Of a DNA stretch of 5,235 nt, positions 1 to 5,235 are shown piece by piece. Position 1 is the stretch's first letter. The number at the start of each line of letters is the position of its first letter. The notes beneath the pieces are model-generated. The model worked only from the letters and a program-made list of their open reading frames with translations. It searched no databases and had not been told where the DNA came from. A program made the position numbers and the translations under genes. This DNA is from Oceanospirillaceae bacterium. GTDB lineage: Bacteria; Pseudomonadota; Gammaproteobacteria; Pseudomonadales; Balneatricaceae. The DNA is taken from the NCBI GenBank assembly GCA_023954795.1, contig JAGSHA010000252.1:1-5235 (forward strand). The letters are read 5' to 3'.

Positions 1-185
1 GCCAAACCGATACCGATGGTTCCAAACACCACCGCATCCCACGCAGGCAAGCCCGGAGCCGCAACAAACATGCCCACAACCGCAGTAAGCAACATCACCG
101 CCACGACTTTGGGCTTACACAGTTCGAGATAATCTCTCCATCCCGCATGCTCAACCGCAACCACCAGCACTTTTTCGTTACGCAT
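1..185 (-). CDS. ctaB: Protoheme IX farnesyltransferase (heme O synthase), N-terminal part; continues past left edge
   Basis: Reading the minus strand from the ATG at 185..183 gives 61 codons that stay open to the window edge, so the 3' end is missing. The protein begins MRNEKVLVV and then shows YLELCKPKVV, followed by a first membrane segment (about residues 27-44) and the APGLPAWDAVVFGTIGIGL stretch typical of the N-terminus of CtaB/CyoE. The family (UbiA prenyltransferase superfamily, integral inner membrane) transfers a farnesyl group from farnesyl diphosphate to heme B to make heme O, the substrate of CtaA. The catalytic Asp-rich motifs lie beyond the edge and cannot be checked. The start overlaps the ctaA stop by 8 bases (ATGCGTAA, 185..178), and a strong ribosome binding site sits 6 bases upstream inside ctaA. 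Both support this start and coupled translation. The name ctaB is preferred to cyoE because the neighbours are aa3 oxidase genes, not a bo3 operon. Confidence 0.93.
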   Translation of the reverse strand, partial: MRNEKVLVVAVEHAGWRDYLELCKPKVVAVMLLTAVVGMFVAAPGLPAWDAVVFGTIGIGL

Positions 186-1179
186 GACGAACTCCCTCCC
201 GTAGCAACCCGATCCGGCTATATAGCCATACAAGACTGACCAGCAGCGCCACAGCACCACTGTGATGAGCGATCGCCATATAACGCGGCAATCCCCAAGC
301 AACATTCAACATCCCCAGTACGTTTTGTCCGATTAGAATTATTGCTATCGCACTCAAGGGAAACAGCAAGGCTGTCTGCTTTCTTAAAACAACACAGAGC
401 GCCAATAAGTAGAGGCTGACCATAACCGCCCCGAATCGATGCACCACTTGAATGGCTGCACGGGATTCACGATCTTTCAAACCACCCTCATGACTCTGCC
501 CTGTATACGCAGGCAGTGAGAATCCTCCGTTGTAATCAAAGCTCACGTGTTCATTACGCTCGCAGAACAGCCAATCCGTACATGCCCACCCCGCATAGTT
601 GGAGCTGGTCCACCCACCCAGCATGATCTGAGCAAACAACAGCATCGCGCCAACGGCCACCAGCCGCTGACGACTGGAAGGCGACAACTGATGCCTTTCT
701 TTCACACGGATCAATCGATATCTCAGGACCAGCAATAATGTGAGCGTCAACAAACCGCCCAACAAATGCAGCGTGACGACCTGCGGCAATAATTTCAGGG
801 TAACAGTCCACATCCCAAATGCAGCCTGAATAATGACCAACCCCAACAACGTAACAGTTAGCTTCAATGGACACCCTGGGCGATGACGTTGCTGCCATGC
901 TAACCAGGCGATAGCCGCAATCAATAAACCCAGCGTTCCCGCAGCATACCGGTGAACCATTTCCAGCCAACCTTTCGCGGCGATTATGGGCTGTTCGGGA
1001 TAGAGCTCCTGCGCTGATGCCAGCTGCTGCGTATCAGAAGGCAAAACCCACTCGCCATAACAACCCGGCCAGTCAGGGCATCCTAATCCGGCGTCATTGA
1101 TGCGTGTCCAGGCACCCAGCAGCACAACCACCAGCGCCAGTAGAATTGCCAGATGACAGAGTCGCAACAAACGTTCCAT
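178..1179 (-). CDS. ctaA: Heme A synthase (Cox15/CtaA family)
   Basis: This 333-residue integral membrane protein oxidises the C8 methyl group of heme O to a formyl group, giving heme A for the aa3 oxidase. Visible hallmarks are the GAWTRINDAGLGCPDWPGC region (residues 22-40) with its cysteine pair C34/C40; LEMVHR with E73 and H76; TLHLLGG with H138; a second half beginning GGWTSSNYAGWACTDWLFC with cysteines C200/C206; QVVHRFGA with H247; and AHHSGA with H305/H306. These are the four histidine positions expected for heme binding, and the two extracytoplasmic cysteine pairs resemble those of Bacillus CtaA. About eight hydrophobic segments are arranged as two similar halves. The ATG at 1179 follows the stop of the Sco-like gene by 12 bases; an AAAGG ribosome binding site at 1193..1189 overlaps that stop. 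The 3' end overlaps ctaB by 8 bases. Length is within the usual proteobacterial range and nothing looks damaged. Confidence 0.97.
   Translation of the reverse strand: MERLLRLCHLAILLALVVVLLGAWTRINDAGLGCPDWPGCYGEWVLPSDTQQLASAQELYPEQPIIAAKGWLEMVHRYAAGTLGLLIAAIAWLAWQQRHRPGCPLKLTVTLLGLVIIQAAFGMWTVTLKLLPQVVTLHLLGGLLTLTLLLVLRYRLIRVKERHQLSPSSRQRLVAVGAMLLFAQIMLGGWTSSNYAGWACTDWLFCERNEHVSFDYNGGFSLPAYTGQSHEGGLKDRESRAAIQVVHRFGAVMVSLYLLALCVVLRKQTALLFPLSAIAIILIGQNVLGMLNVAWGLPRYMAIAHHSGAVALLVSLVWLYSRIGLLREGVRHA
192..200 (-). promoter_or_regulatory. Ribosome binding site of ctaB
   Basis: On the minus strand this reads GGGAGGGAG, ending 6 bases before the ATG at 185. It lies wholly inside the last codons of ctaA, so ctaB is probably translated from the same mRNA. 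It decides the start of this edge-truncated gene. Confidence 0.7.
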
Positions 1180-1191
1180 CGTTGTCTACCT

Positions 1192-1686
1192 TTAGCCAAT
1201 TTTTGACAGTTTTAGCATGCGTTTTAAATCCAGCAGCAGATCACGCGGGTTCTGATCCAAAGGAAAACGCATCACCAGATTGCCCAGCGGGTCGGCAACC
1301 CAGACGGCACTACCAATTTCACCAATCCGACCACTGACTAATACCGTTTTGTTTGTTGCGGGATGACCACTCAGCACATGCCACTGCACCCGATCTCGCT
1401 CACGCCCCAACGCCTGGTGCAGATTGGGCAACATCGTTTTCCAACTATCACAGGCGCGATCACACTCATCGTAGGTCAGCAACAGATGCCAGTCGCCACT
1501 ATGCACCCACTGTTCGCCCGCTGCGTCTTCTATCTCCCACTCCTCCAGTTCTGCACCAGGAGGCAGAAGATCACCGTGATTCATACGCCCATCAGGCACA
1601 CCCACCTGACCAAAATACATACCCATTGCTAACAGCATTGGTAAGGCTCCAACACCCCACACCAGCCAAAACATTCCTTTATTCAT
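1192..1686 (-). CDS. Membrane-anchored Sco-like (thioredoxin-fold-like) protein of the cox cluster, CX3C motif, uncharacterised
   Basis: The 164-residue protein has one N-terminal membrane anchor (about residues 5-26) followed by a soluble domain, probably periplasmic. In that domain LLLTYDECDRACDSW places C75 and C79 in a CX3C arrangement at the position where Sco/SenC copper chaperones carry CPDVC-type motifs. The C-terminal VWVADPLGNLVMRFPLDQNP then resembles the Sco ending (Y-L-I-D-P-x-G plus a 'DP' and a final helix). The proline after the second cysteine is replaced by D80, and the metal-binding histidine that precedes the IDP strand in Sco proteins appears absent (I124-G125-S126 there). 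I infer a divergent Sco relative acting as a thiol or copper assembly factor; the function is not established. An upstream in-frame start at 1764 exists, but the ATG at 1686 is preferred: it overlaps the SURF1 stop as ATGA, is preceded by AGGAGG, and begins right before the anchor. Pseudomonas cox clusters carry a comparable small gene between SURF1 and ctaA. Confidence 0.82.
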   Translation of the reverse strand: MNKGMFWLVWGVGALPMLLAMGMYFGQVGVPDGRMNHGDLLPPGAELEEWEIEDAAGEQWVHSGDWHLLLTYDECDRACDSWKTMLPNLHQALGRERDRVQWHVLSGHPATNKTVLVSGRIGEIGSAVWVADPLGNLVMRFPLDQNPRDLLLDLKRMLKLSKIG

Positions 1687-2399
1687 GTGCCCGCCTCCTC
1701 TCTTCGCATCCGCAAGAGATTCCAGCCAATCAACAACACCAGCACTCCAGCCATGGCAAACCATTGCACAGCATAGGCTTGATGTTTTTCCGGCAACATC
1801 ACCGCCGGTGACCAGCTCAGGTCAGCTTCCGGTAATACAGGCTCATCGGGCCGAATCACCCAGGGCATCAAAGTGAGACCCAATTGTTGCTCCAGCCCGT
1901 CCAGTTCAATTCGTTGTATCCGTTGCGGCCAAGTTGGTTGCCACTGGCTTTCACCAAGAACTAATGGCTGCGAGGCTTCTGTCAGTCGCCCCTGAATGGT
2001 TACAACCCCGTTTGGCAATTCAATCTCCGGGAGAATGCGCCGATCCTGATCGGCGGCAACCCAACCCAAATTAACCAATATGTGACGTTTATTCCCCAGC
2101 GGCTGGAACAAGGCCACGACCTCGTAACCCACCTTTCCCTGACGGGTTCGATTATCGAGCAAGAACCAACGCTCTTGCTCCAATACGCCTTGCTGGCGGA
2201 TCAGGCTGAACTGCTGCAGTGCGGGATCGCTTAATCCTTTCACGCCCCCATCTGAACGTTGCCATTGCTGTAGCAACACCTGCTTTTGCTCTGCCCGCTC
2301 CAGCTGCCAGATACCCAGCGCCAGTAATCCCGGCAATACCGAAATCCCCATCAGTAACAACATCCACTTGAAGCGCCGGGCACTCTGAACTTTACTCAC
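1683..2399 (-). CDS. SURF1 family cytochrome c oxidase assembly protein
   Basis: The 238-residue product has the SURF1 layout: a first membrane helix (about 12-30) running into the signature LGIWQLERAEQK (28-39), a central periplasmic domain with LLDNRTRQGKVGYEV (80-94) and VNLGWV (109-114), then HQAYAVQWF (206-214) leading into the second membrane helix (about 211-229) and a short basic tail. SURF1 proteins bind heme A and assist its insertion into subunit I; in this locus the gene sits between the subunit genes and the heme A synthesis genes, in line with that role. The start is a GTG at 2399 supported by a GGGGAG ribosome binding site 5 bases upstream; the next in-frame ATG (residue 13) would cut into the first helix. 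It ends in an ATGA overlap with the Sco-like gene. Only 36 bases separate its start from that of the divergent DUF2909-type gene, so its mRNA either reads through from coxC or starts at a promoter inside that gene. Confidence 0.95.
   Translation of the reverse strand: MSKVQSARRFKWMLLLMGISVLPGLLALGIWQLERAEQKQVLLQQWQRSDGGVKGLSDPALQQFSLIRQQGVLEQERWFLLDNRTRQGKVGYEVVALFQPLGNKRHILVNLGWVAADQDRRILPEIELPNGVVTIQGRLTEASQPLVLGESQWQPTWPQRIQRIELDGLEQQLGLTLMPWVIRPDEPVLPEADLSWSPAVMLPEKHQAYAVQWFAMAGVLVLLIGWNLLRMRREEAGT
1694..1699 (-). promoter_or_regulatory. Ribosome binding site of the Sco-like gene
   Basis: A perfect AGGAGG on the minus strand, 7 bases before the ATG at 1686 and inside the end of the SURF1 gene. 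It is the main reason for choosing this start over the in-frame upstream start at 1764. Confidence 0.8.
2368..2396 (+). promoter_or_regulatory. Possible sigma70-like promoter for the DUF2909-type gene
   Basis: TTGAAG (2368-2373), a 17-base spacer and TTTACT (2391-2396) each match four of six consensus positions with ideal spacing. Transcription would begin near 2403, leaving a leader of about 33 bases that contains the gene's ribosome binding site. The elements lie inside the first codons of SURF1 on the other strand, so the match could be chance; the gene does need a plus-strand promoter in this region, because nothing upstream within the window is transcribed in its direction. Confidence 0.3.
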
Positions 2400-2404
2400 T
2401 GTGT

Positions 2405-2410
2405 CTCCCC
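2405..2410 (-). promoter_or_regulatory. Ribosome binding site supporting the GTG start of SURF1
   Basis: On the minus strand this reads GGGGAG, 5 bases before the GTG at 2399. No ATG lies in a comparable position, so this site fixes the unusual start codon. Confidence 0.7.
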
Positions 2411-2422
2411 TGCAACTTGATC

Positions 2423-2427
2423 GAGGG
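2423..2427 (+). promoter_or_regulatory. Ribosome binding site of the DUF2909-type gene
   Basis: GAGGG on the plus strand, 8 bases before the ATG at 2436. It lies in the 36-base divergent gap shared with SURF1 and supports this small gene being real. Confidence 0.65.
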
Positions 2428-2435
2428 AACCGACC

Positions 2436-2645
2436 ATGTTTAAAGCGCTCCTTGTCTTAGTCTTCTTCGCCGCAGTCATCAGTCTCTTCTCTGGCCTGTT
2501 CTACATCCTGCGGGACCGGGGCCAATCCAGTCGTACCGTCCACGCCCTGACGTTACGTGTTTTTTTCTGCATGCTACTGCTCCTGCTGCTTGTTTACGGC
2601 ATCTACAGCGGTCAGTTGATGCCTAACCACCCCTGGCCGGTTTAG
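2436..2645 (+). CDS. Small twin-transmembrane protein, DUF2909 type, function unknown
   Basis: This 69-residue protein consists almost entirely of two membrane helices (about residues 4-25 and 39-58) joined by a short polar loop, ILRDRGQSSRTVHALTLRV, and ends with a brief polar tail. The pattern LFSGLFYILRD...R-T-V-x-A-L-T-x-R-V is what I recognise from the DUF2909 'twin transmembrane protein' family found next to coxC in gammaproteobacteria. No catalytic or metal-binding motif is visible: there is one cysteine (C45) and there are scattered histidines. It is the only plus-strand gene in the window, starting 36 bases from the divergent SURF1 start and ending 4 bases from the convergent coxC stop. 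The location suggests a link to oxidase assembly or stability, perhaps as a small accessory membrane protein, but that is inference from position. The protein-like composition, ribosome binding site and tight fit between neighbours argue that it is a real gene. Confidence 0.88.
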   Translation: MFKALLVLVFFAAVISLFSGLFYILRDRGQSSRTVHALTLRVFFCMLLLLLLVYGIYSGQLMPNHPWPV

Positions 2646-2649
2646 CCCC

Positions 2650-3534
2650 TCACAGGATGTATACAAATAAGAACAATCCAACCCATACCACATCGACGAA
2701 ATGCCAGTACCAGGACACCGCTTCAAACGCGAAATGTTGATTAGGTGAGAAGTGTCCACGCATCACCCGGAACCAAATCACCAGCAACATGAAGGTCCCC
2801 AGTGTGACGTGCAAACCGTGAAAGCCCGTAAGAATGAAGAAAGTCGCGCCGTATATGCCCGCATTTAATGTCAGCCCTAACTCCTGATAAGCCACGACAT
2901 ACTCTTCCGCCTGATAATAGATAAAGACCACACCCAACAAGACGGTGGCGGCCAGCCAGATCACAATCCAGTCTCGGTTATTCTGCTTCAGAGCACGATG
3001 CGCCAGCGTGACGGTAACGCTGGAACTCAGCAGCAACACCGTGTTCAACAAGGGGATATGCCACGGATCAATCACCGCCTTCGGACCGGGAAACGCTTCC
3101 ATATCCGGTGTTGTCATTAATGGCCACTGGGCTTCAAATCCTTGCCACAACATATTCGTGACACCCTTTTCGCCCTCCCCTCCGAGCCATGGCACCGCGA
3201 GCGTACGGACGTAAAAGAGCGCACCAAAAAATGCCGCAAAGAACATGATTTCCGAAAAGATAAACCAGCTCATACCCCAGCGATAAGAAGCATCCATCTG
3301 GTCGCTATACATCCCAGCCCGACTTTCGTTAATCACATTACGAAACCAACCAATCAGGATGACGGCCAGTAGCCCTGCGCCGACCAGTAGAATGAATCCA
3401 CTGAAACCTCCACTATCCTGAGCGCTGAGATTATTGATAAATCCCCCGGCCCCCATCGCCATCAGGAACAGCGCGATAGATGCCAAAATTGGCCAGCGGC
3501 TTTGATGGGGAACGTAATAGCTTTCGGTGCTCAT
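2650..3534 (-). CDS. coxC: Cytochrome c oxidase subunit III
   Basis: The 294-residue product is a seven-helix inner-membrane subunit of the aa3 oxidase. Subunit III carries no redox centre; it binds lipids and stabilises subunit I during turnover. Recognisable signatures are MSWFIFSEIMFFAAFFGALF (88-107) with the conserved glutamate E95, IPLLNTVLLLSSSVTVTLAH (160-179), TGFHGLHVTLGTF (236-248), and the C-terminal WYWHFVDVVWVGLF (275-288). The loop between helices 3 and 4 (about 110-158) is longer than in the mitochondrial protein, as I expect for gammaproteobacterial versions. The ATG at 3534 overlaps the ctaG stop in an ATGA, and a GGAGG ribosome binding site (3547..3543) sits 8 bases upstream within ctaG. 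It ends 4 bases from the stop of the opposing DUF2909-type gene, leaving no room for a terminator. Confidence 0.98.
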   Translation of the reverse strand: MSTESYYVPHQSRWPILASIALFLMAMGAGGFINNLSAQDSGGFSGFILLVGAGLLAVILIGWFRNVINESRAGMYSDQMDASYRWGMSWFIFSEIMFFAAFFGALFYVRTLAVPWLGGEGEKGVTNMLWQGFEAQWPLMTTPDMEAFPGPKAVIDPWHIPLLNTVLLLSSSVTVTLAHRALKQNNRDWIVIWLAATVLLGVVFIYYQAEEYVVAYQELGLTLNAGIYGATFFILTGFHGLHVTLGTFMLLVIWFRVMRGHFSPNQHFAFEAVSWYWHFVDVVWVGLFLFVYIL

Positions 3535-4109
3535 AACATGAACCTCCGCGTCAGTGGCTGCTCGGCATAATGGTTTGCCTGCAGTTGCGGCGTAATATCA
3601 AACAACGTGTAAGACAGGGTAATCTTCGAGATGTGATCCGGAAGATCGGGATCAATCACAAACAGCAACGGCATCTCCCGTTGTTGACCGGCTTCCAATG
3701 ATTGCCGTTCGAAACAGAAGCAGTTGATCTTCTGTACATATTCAGCCGCTTCTGCCGGGGCAACGGAGGGTACAGCCTGGGCGATCATAGTGTTGCCGGT
3801 TGGGTTCCGAGCGAGAAATGCGGTCTGACCCGTCATCCCGGGATGGATATCTATCTCGGCCGTCATCGGTTTAAACAACCACGGCATCGCTTCGTTATTC
3901 ACCGCCATCAGCTGCAAACTGACAGTACGCGAGCGATCTACCTGCATCGGCTCAGCAGGACCGGTCCGAGTCACCTTTCCGTTCAATCCGGTGATGTCAC
4001 AAAACACGTCATATAACGGCACCAGCGCAAAGCCGAAGCCAAACATCAGTACACTACCCAGCAACAAGTTGCGGACGACCTTAGTGTGTTTGCTCTGGAG
4101 TTGTGCCAT
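3531..4109 (-). CDS. ctaG: Cytochrome c oxidase assembly protein Cox11/CtaG (CuB insertion)
   Basis: This 192-residue protein is the Cox11-type copper chaperone that supplies CuB to subunit I; it should not be confused with the unrelated Bacillus protein also called CtaG. It has one N-terminal membrane helix (about 12-31) followed by PLYDVFCDITGLNG (31-44) with the conserved C37, and a periplasmic immunoglobulin-like domain carrying the copper motif KINCFCFERQ with C130 and C132. The family's VIDPDLPD segment (151-158) and a TLSYTLFDI strand follow. All three conserved cysteines are present, so the protein looks functional. The ATG at 4109 is 26 bases after the coxA stop and has a GGAGG ribosome binding site (4120..4116) 6 bases upstream. 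The coxA-ctaG-coxC order is the common proteobacterial one. Confidence 0.97.
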   Translation of the reverse strand: MAQLQSKHTKVVRNLLLGSVLMFGFGFALVPLYDVFCDITGLNGKVTRTGPAEPMQVDRSRTVSLQLMAVNNEAMPWLFKPMTAEIDIHPGMTGQTAFLARNPTGNTMIAQAVPSVAPAEAAEYVQKINCFCFERQSLEAGQQREMPLLFVIDPDLPDHISKITLSYTLFDITPQLQANHYAEQPLTRRFML

Positions 4110-4135
4110 ACAGCACCTCCATCATCTCGTTATAG

Positions 4136-5235
4136 TTATTTCACCTGCGGCGGTTGCGCGAAGGTGTGATAAGGCGCAGGTGAAGGCACGGTCCATTCCA
4201 AACCGTCAGCCCCCTCCCACACTTCAGATGTCGCAGGGCGCTTCACACGAATGCACTGGATCACGTTGTACACCAGTAACAACTGGGATAACCCGAACAT
4301 AAATGCACCTACCGATGCGACAGCATTAAAATCTGCGAATTGCAGCGCATAGTCCGGGATACGTCGTGGCATACCGGCCAGTCCGACAAAATGCATAGGG
4401 AAGAAGGTGACATTGACGCCGATGAAGCTGAGCCAGAAATGCCAGCGGCCCATCGTCTCGTTGTACATATTGCCGGTCCATTTGGGTATCCAATAATAGA
4501 CCGCAGCCACAATGGCGAAGATCGCACCCGGCACCAAAACATAGTGAAAATGCGCCACCACAAAATAGGTATCGTGGTACTGGAAATCAGCAGGCGCTAT
4601 CGCCAGCATGAGTCCAGAAAAGCCACCGATGGTGAACAACACCACAAACGCCAACGCAAACAACATGGGCGTTTCAAAGGTCATAGAGCCACGGAACATA
4701 GTGGCCACCCAGTTGAACACTTTCACTCCGGTCGGCACCGCGATCAGCATGGTGGCATACATAAAGAACAGCTCACCCGCCAGCGGCATACCCACGGTAA
4801 ACATGTGGTGCGCCCAGACAATAAAGGCCAGAAAGGCGATCGATGCAGTGGCGTACACCATAGAGGCATAACCAAAGAGTTTCTTGCGGGCAAACGTCGG
4901 AATGATCTGGCTGACGATACCAAACGCCGGCAGGATCATGATGTACACCTCAGGATGACCAAAGAACCAGAACACATGCTGGAACAGCACCGGATCACCA
5001 CCACCGGCGGCATTAAAGAAGCTGGTACCAAAGTGGATATCCATCAGCATCATGGTCACCACCCCTGCCAGCACAGGCATCACGGCAATCAGCAGAAACG
5101 CGGTGATCAGCCAGGTCCAGACGAATAGCGGCAGCTTCATCATGGTCATACCTGGTGCACGCAGATTAAGAATCGTGGCGATGATGTTGATCGCGCCCAT
5201 AATTGAGCTGATCCCCATCATATGCACAGCGAAGA
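4136..5235 (-). CDS. coxA: Cytochrome c oxidase subunit I (aa3 type), C-terminal part; 5' end beyond right edge
   Basis: The reading frame is open to the right edge, where codons for F-A-V-H-M-M-G-I-S-S match the interior of subunit I; the GTG at 5227 is internal and not a start. About 366 residues are present of roughly 530. Numbering from 5227, the catalytic set is intact: GHPEVY with H91 (CuB ligand), E93 (D-channel glutamate) and Y95 (the tyrosine crosslinked to the histidine); WAHH with H140/H141 (CuB); PTGVK with K169 (K-channel); H218/D219 (magnesium site); and AHFHY with H226 (heme a3) and H228 (heme a). MPRR follows near the heme propionates, and the tail has the familiar PAPYHTF ending. 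The glutamate in the HPEV motif places it among type A1 heme-copper oxidases. The enzyme reduces O2 to water with electrons from cytochrome c and pumps protons across the inner membrane. coxB is expected just outside the window. Confidence 0.98.
   Translation of the reverse strand, partial: FAVHMMGISSIMGAINIIATILNLRAPGMTMMKLPLFVWTWLITAFLLIAVMPVLAGVVTMMLMDIHFGTSFFNAAGGGDPVLFQHVFWFFGHPEVYIMILPAFGIVSQIIPTFARKKLFGYASMVYATASIAFLAFIVWAHHMFTVGMPLAGELFFMYATMLIAVPTGVKVFNWVATMFRGSMTFETPMLFALAFVVLFTIGGFSGLMLAIAPADFQYHDTYFVVAHFHYVLVPGAIFAIVAAVYYWIPKWTGNMYNETMGRWHFWLSFIGVNVTFFPMHFVGLAGMPRRIPDYALQFADFNAVASVGAFMFGLSQLLLVYNVIQCIRVKRPATSEVWEGADGLEWTVPSPAPYHTFAQPPQVK

Noticed and set aside
554..970. A 138-codon minus-strand open frame inside ctaA
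   Set aside because: It overlaps ctaA in another frame; ctaA has all family motifs in the main frame and this product resembles nothing I know.
1687..1764. N-terminal extension of the Sco-like gene to an upstream in-frame start
   Set aside because: The extra 26 residues lie within the SURF1 coding end and precede the natural membrane anchor; the ATG at 1686 has a perfect AGGAGG and an ATGA overlap.
1353..1811. A 152-codon plus-strand open frame across the Sco-like gene and the end of SURF1
   Set aside because: Low-complexity H/P/T-rich product, no ribosome binding site of note, and it is antisense to two well-supported genes.
2646..2649. Possible bidirectional terminator between the small plus-strand gene and coxC
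   Set aside because: Only 4 bases separate the stops and no stem-loop followed by a T tract is seen on either strand nearby.
3060..3204. Long loop between helices 3 and 4 of subunit III, considered as an unusual insertion
   Set aside because: A loop of this size and with similar GGEGE and W-rich sequence is what I recall from other gammaproteobacterial subunit III proteins, so it is not novel.
4340..5128. A 262-codon open frame on the plus strand, antisense to coxA
   Set aside because: Its product is extremely rich in H, R, Q and K with no hydrophobic core or recognisable motif, as expected when a membrane protein gene is read on its complementary strand. The opposite frame is unmistakable subunit I.
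5225..5227. GTG as a start codon for subunit I
   Set aside because: The frame remains open to the window edge and the residues around it match the interior of subunit I, so the gene simply runs off the window.

Overview
This window is a block of cytochrome c oxidase (aa3-type, complex IV) structural and assembly genes from a bacterium, almost certainly a gammaproteobacterium. The gene order and the protein sequences resemble the cox clusters of Pseudomonas and marine gammaproteobacteria such as Hahella, Marinobacter and Oceanospirillales. I judge this from recognised families and gene order, without a database search. Coding density is very high: no stretch longer than about 40 bases lacks a gene, and I see no tRNA, rRNA, mobile element or CRISPR array.

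Layout, in the direction of transcription of the main operon (minus strand, right to left): the C-terminal two thirds of coxA (subunit I, 5' end outside the window); ctaG (Cox11, CuB insertion); coxC (subunit III); then a small plus-strand gene for a DUF2909-type twin-transmembrane protein (2436..2645) facing the operon; then minus-strand SURF1; a small membrane-anchored Sco-like protein with a CX3C motif; ctaA (heme A synthase); and the first 61 codons of ctaB (heme O synthase), which runs off the left edge.

The genes form one pathway. CtaB farnesylates heme B to heme O and CtaA oxidises heme O to heme A. SURF1 is thought to help place heme A in subunit I, Cox11 delivers copper to the CuB site of subunit I, and the Sco-like protein is a candidate thiol or copper chaperone. 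Subunits I and III are core parts of the enzyme. Overlapping or nearly touching genes (ATGA overlaps at ctaG/coxC and SURF1/Sco-like, an 8-base overlap at ctaA/ctaB, a 12-base gap at Sco-like/ctaA) indicate coupled expression.

Most of the window is an ordinary, well-understood locus, and I found no undescribed system. Two parts deserve a second look: the small uncharacterised plus-strand membrane protein wedged antiparallel into the cox operon, and the Sco-like protein that keeps the CX3C motif but appears to lack the copper-binding histidine of true Sco proteins.
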